A DNA stretch of 7,472 nucleotides from an uncultured Lachnospiraceae bacterium (GTDB lineage: Bacteria > Bacillota > Clostridia > Lachnospirales > Lachnospiraceae): the NCBI GenBank assembly GCA_910579225.1, contig CAJTTI010000054.1, forward strand, positions 1-7,472. Direction: 5' to 3'. The translations under genes and the position numbers were made by a program. Positions 6,301-7,472 of this stretch are shown here, piece by piece; positions within the stretch are counted from its first letter, which is position 1, and each line of letters starts with the position of its first letter. The notes under the pieces are model-generated. The model did not search any database, had not been told where the DNA came from, and worked only from the letters and a program-made list of their open reading frames with translations.

Positions 6301-6835
6301 CGGCAGTTTCAACACCCGGGAGGAAGAGCCTTTTGCATTTCCGGAACAGGGGACCATCGGGCTTGTGCATCCGGTGGAGCTCTCCGAAGAAGAGCGGGCG
6401 GCATGGGCAGAACAGCTTTCGGATTATGAGATTACACAGCCTGTTGAACAGCTGGCCCGTACGATCTTTCGTCCCACCGAAGAAGAGCAGTCCCGGATGG
6501 AACTGTCCCGTTTTAAAGGAAATGTAGTGAATGCCCTGTCGCTTTCCGGCAAGCTGACCAGGTTTGGCTGGAATAAAGGGCCCGTGGGAGACAACGGAGA
6601 ATATGATACCTTTTATCGGGAAGATGGAAAAACGGGTGTGAGGCTGTTTTTCTCCGGCTGCGGCATCACCGGCGAAAACACGGAAGTCGTGGTGTATGAC
6701 GCCGTCTTCTACCGGCCGGACACAGATACGGACCAGAAGGGCGGGGAAGAAAACGGTGTGCCAGGAGAAGTCAGTCCCCGGTATTTCAGTGAGATCGTGC
6801 TGCAGCTTGTACAGGCGGCGGGAAAAGAACAGTGA
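3374..6835 (+). CDS. DUF4132 domain-containing protein
   Basis: 1153 residues from the ATG at 3374, chosen because AGAGGAAG (3361-3368) sits five bases upstream; the frame is also open from a TTG at 3344. Residues about 880-1150 form the DUF4132 domain (also in E. coli YehI/MolR): RYWQAAGWKELFVKNP near 933, LIWGVYEDG near 957, LVHPVELSEEERAAW near 997, SDYEITQPVEQLARTIF soon after, and RFGWNKGPVGDNGEYDTFYR near 1063. Roughly residues 480-870 are rich in short amphipathic helices of HEAT-repeat character, for example HGGEAMIPLLHQQI and KGAADALAGAALQLG. The N-terminal 450 residues are helical and not assigned; no WGR domain, signal peptide or membrane segment is visible. The domain has no settled biochemical role. 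Related proteins are often encoded with MoxR AAA+ ATPase, VWA, SWIM and DUF5682 genes in proposed NTP-dependent conflict or chaperone systems; none is adjacent here. Confidence 0.9.
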   Translation: MNLKNNHLTQLLTDALDSLKLTEKNRRIAEPYLESAQGADSSADGTSDSLEQVEEQDFALLGVSGQEACLDWCQALRDEKEEELLGRYVQFVAAVGGSSAVCVLVRYKNENWLLRWLTKEQRAAFWAEMYAHEANTLQQGRLSVLFSAGQKDPEVLIQAMELCRGSEDAPKMLLAGIWLCCMSLDTVKNKQTEVLSGWLEQRLLERLPELFAGNALTDAERSELQDYVLHTYGDTPFPAEIRKILRGRTSSADRLALLTGCAYLSLGHRESFQTALKLLAAADQEAGRSCFPGICRYMADADWFNRHRKFLLEELPISPADWARWGIRERLDDIWKMVFTKYPSAIAEVTKSLSLWQYDNLLQTARRQALALHEKIYEQEKYRQKAAEELVTNFESNEEVARKYFLGEAELSEILPCVKEWRKDASGYYGYKNDRLELLRDDPKMQKLYRRAVAMEGLLMHGSYFRFYMFRLEEFGRSELLTVQEIGSIFQIFQEEQVPVSYQLDTLASIHECYHKAQDQDAFQKECVEALDQRISVWGEEYKKAALNGAAMTRIFCILTMDRHGQEYKDALFACAGDGSRQVQQVLLSVYGGHREWEQEVKTMLASRKQKERQMAVWVLKQWGVEQYRPELEKALQKEKNKKISEYLQKLLGAEQETVDLEQLAGDCLKNGGRQKVQWAFQKPYEKIHTKGGMEVAEDYLKAIMACYAFMDVPGISKDAGRLADALEQAELSACMRDLFFRWLETGAEAKKKWVLYAASIHGGEAMIPLLHQQIKELPGKFRGALAVEAVKALTLNGTSAALLVVDQISRKFKYRQVKKGAADALAGAALQLGISREDLEDRIVPDLGFDERMEQKFDYGSRSFTVRLTLSLEAEVYDADGKRLKNLPSPKKQDDPEQAEAANLAFKQLKKQLKTVAAGQKLRLEQALIAGRYWQAAGWKELFVKNPVMHQFAAGLIWGVYEDGRLKATFRYMEDGSFNTREEEPFAFPEQGTIGLVHPVELSEEERAAWAEQLSDYEITQPVEQLARTIFRPTEEEQSRMELSRFKGNVVNALSLSGKLTRFGWNKGPVGDNGEYDTFYREDGKTGVRLFFSGCGITGENTEVVVYDAVFYRPDTDTDQKGGEENGVPGEVSPRYFSEIVLQLVQAAGKEQ

Positions 6836-6850
6836 CAACAAGTTTTATAC

Positions 6851-6887
6851 AAAAACAGCCTTCCAGTTTTGGAGGGTTGCTTTGTTG
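6851..6887 (+). terminator. Intrinsic terminator after the DUF4132 gene
   Basis: A hairpin pairs 6856-6865 (CAGCCTTCCA) with 6870-6879 (TGGAGGGTTG) over ten positions, two of them G-T wobbles, around a GTTT loop. It begins 20 bases after the DUF4132 stop codon. The following tract is CTTTGTT, only moderately T-rich, and an A-run precedes the stem, so it may work in both directions. Confidence 0.5.
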
Positions 6888-6915
6888 GGCGGCAACAGAC
6901 TGTGTGGAACAATGA

Positions 6916-6942
6916 CATGGACAGAAAACACATTGCACTAAA
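6916..6942 (+). promoter_or_regulatory. Possible promoter of the acetyltransferase gene
   Basis: TGGACA (6916-6921) and TAAAAT (6937-6942) resemble -35 and -10 boxes, but the spacing is 15 bases, shorter than ideal. It lies between the DUF4132 terminator and the acetyltransferase start, where a promoter is expected. Read-through from the upstream gene is an alternative. Confidence 0.3.
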
Positions 6943-6982
6943 ATGATGAAAAACCCATTGGATTCCAGAGGAGGAAAGCACG

Positions 6983-7465
6983 ATGAACACAGAAATGGTT
7001 CTGGCTTATACGCACACAAAAGAGATCACGGAGCTGTTTTCAGAATACACAGAAATGTTGATCGCCAATGATCGCTCCATTCAAAAGTACCTTGCGCTTC
7101 AACATTATGAGGAAGAAATCAATCACCTGGAAGAAAAATATGGGATGCCTTCTGGACGGCTGTATCTGGCTTCCTGCAATAAAGAAGCAGCAGGCTGTAT
7201 CGGTCTGAGAAAAATAGACGAACAAAACTGTGAGATGAAACGCTTCTATGTAAGACCCAAGTTTCGCGGGCAAAAGCTTGGCGGACAGCTGATGCAGAAA
7301 ATAATCAGTGATGCAAAAGAAATCGGGTATTCTTATATGCTGTTGGATACGCTTCCGTTTCTGGAAAGTGCAATCCGGATGTATCAGAAATTTGGATTTT
7401 ACACCATTGATCGTTATAACGACAGCCCGGTAAGTACATCCATCTATATGAGGCTGGATCTGTAG
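6983..7465 (+). CDS. GNAT-family N-acetyltransferase
   Basis: 160 residues, a normal length for a single-domain GNAT. The start is secure: AGAGGAGGAAA (6967-6977) places GGAGG eight bases before the ATG. The core spans about residues 57-160: the strand RLYLASCNKEAAGCIGLRKI, then the acetyl-CoA-binding segment CEMKRFYVRPKFRGQKLGGQ, in which R95-G96-Q97-K98-L99-G100 is the R/Q-x-x-G-x-G/A-type pyrophosphate loop followed by a helix. DTLPFLESAIRMYQKFGFY near 122-140 is the conserved C-terminal helix and strand. The enzyme would transfer acetyl from acetyl-CoA to a primary amine in the cytosol; the acceptor (small molecule, antibiotic or protein) cannot be inferred. It is separated from the DUF4132 gene by 147 bases with a terminator, so it is probably a separate transcription unit. 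The window ends seven bases after its stop codon. Confidence 0.92.
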   Translation: MNTEMVLAYTHTKEITELFSEYTEMLIANDRSIQKYLALQHYEEEINHLEEKYGMPSGRLYLASCNKEAAGCIGLRKIDEQNCEMKRFYVRPKFRGQKLGGQLMQKIISDAKEIGYSYMLLDTLPFLESAIRMYQKFGFYTIDRYNDSPVSTSIYMRLDL

Positions 7466-7472
7466 AGGAAAA

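Overview
The window looks like chromosomal DNA from a gut-type Firmicute, most likely Lachnospiraceae or a related Clostridium-like lineage. This is inferred from strong AGGAGG-type ribosome binding sites, protein style and the kinds of gene present; no marker gene confirms it. All five confident protein-coding genes are on the + strand, and no rRNA, tRNA, CRISPR array or intact insertion sequence is visible.

Layout. (1) Positions 1-1300 are strikingly AT-rich and carry one gene for a DUF1016/YhcG-type PDDEXK nuclease, a weak terminator hairpin, then about 200 bp with no gene. (2) Positions 1321-1435 hold a compact non-coding element with nested inverted repeats. It sits where AT-rich DNA gives way to DNA of more balanced composition, so it is a candidate mobile-element end or structured RNA. 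(3) Positions 1511-3080 form a two-gene unit with its own promoter and a good intrinsic terminator: an XRE/cupin regulator followed 15 bp later by a metallo-beta-lactamase-fold hydrolase whose HxHxDH motif reads HSNADH. (4) Positions 3076-3240 on the minus strand look like the broken 3' end of a lost gene. (5) A promoter with a palindrome in its spacer precedes a 1153-residue DUF4132 protein (3374-6835), followed by a terminator hairpin. (6) A GNAT-family acetyltransferase (6983-7465) closes the window.

Working together: only the regulator and hydrolase are clearly co-transcribed. The regulator probably senses a small ligand through its cupin domain and controls its own operon, which would make the hydrolase substrate or product a candidate ligand (inference). 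DUF4132 proteins are often encoded with MoxR-type ATPase, VWA, SWIM and DUF5682 genes. None is present here, so this copy appears solitary or is separated from its partners. The best candidates for undescribed biology are the 1321-1435 element, the regulator/variant-hydrolase pair and the solitary DUF4132 gene.
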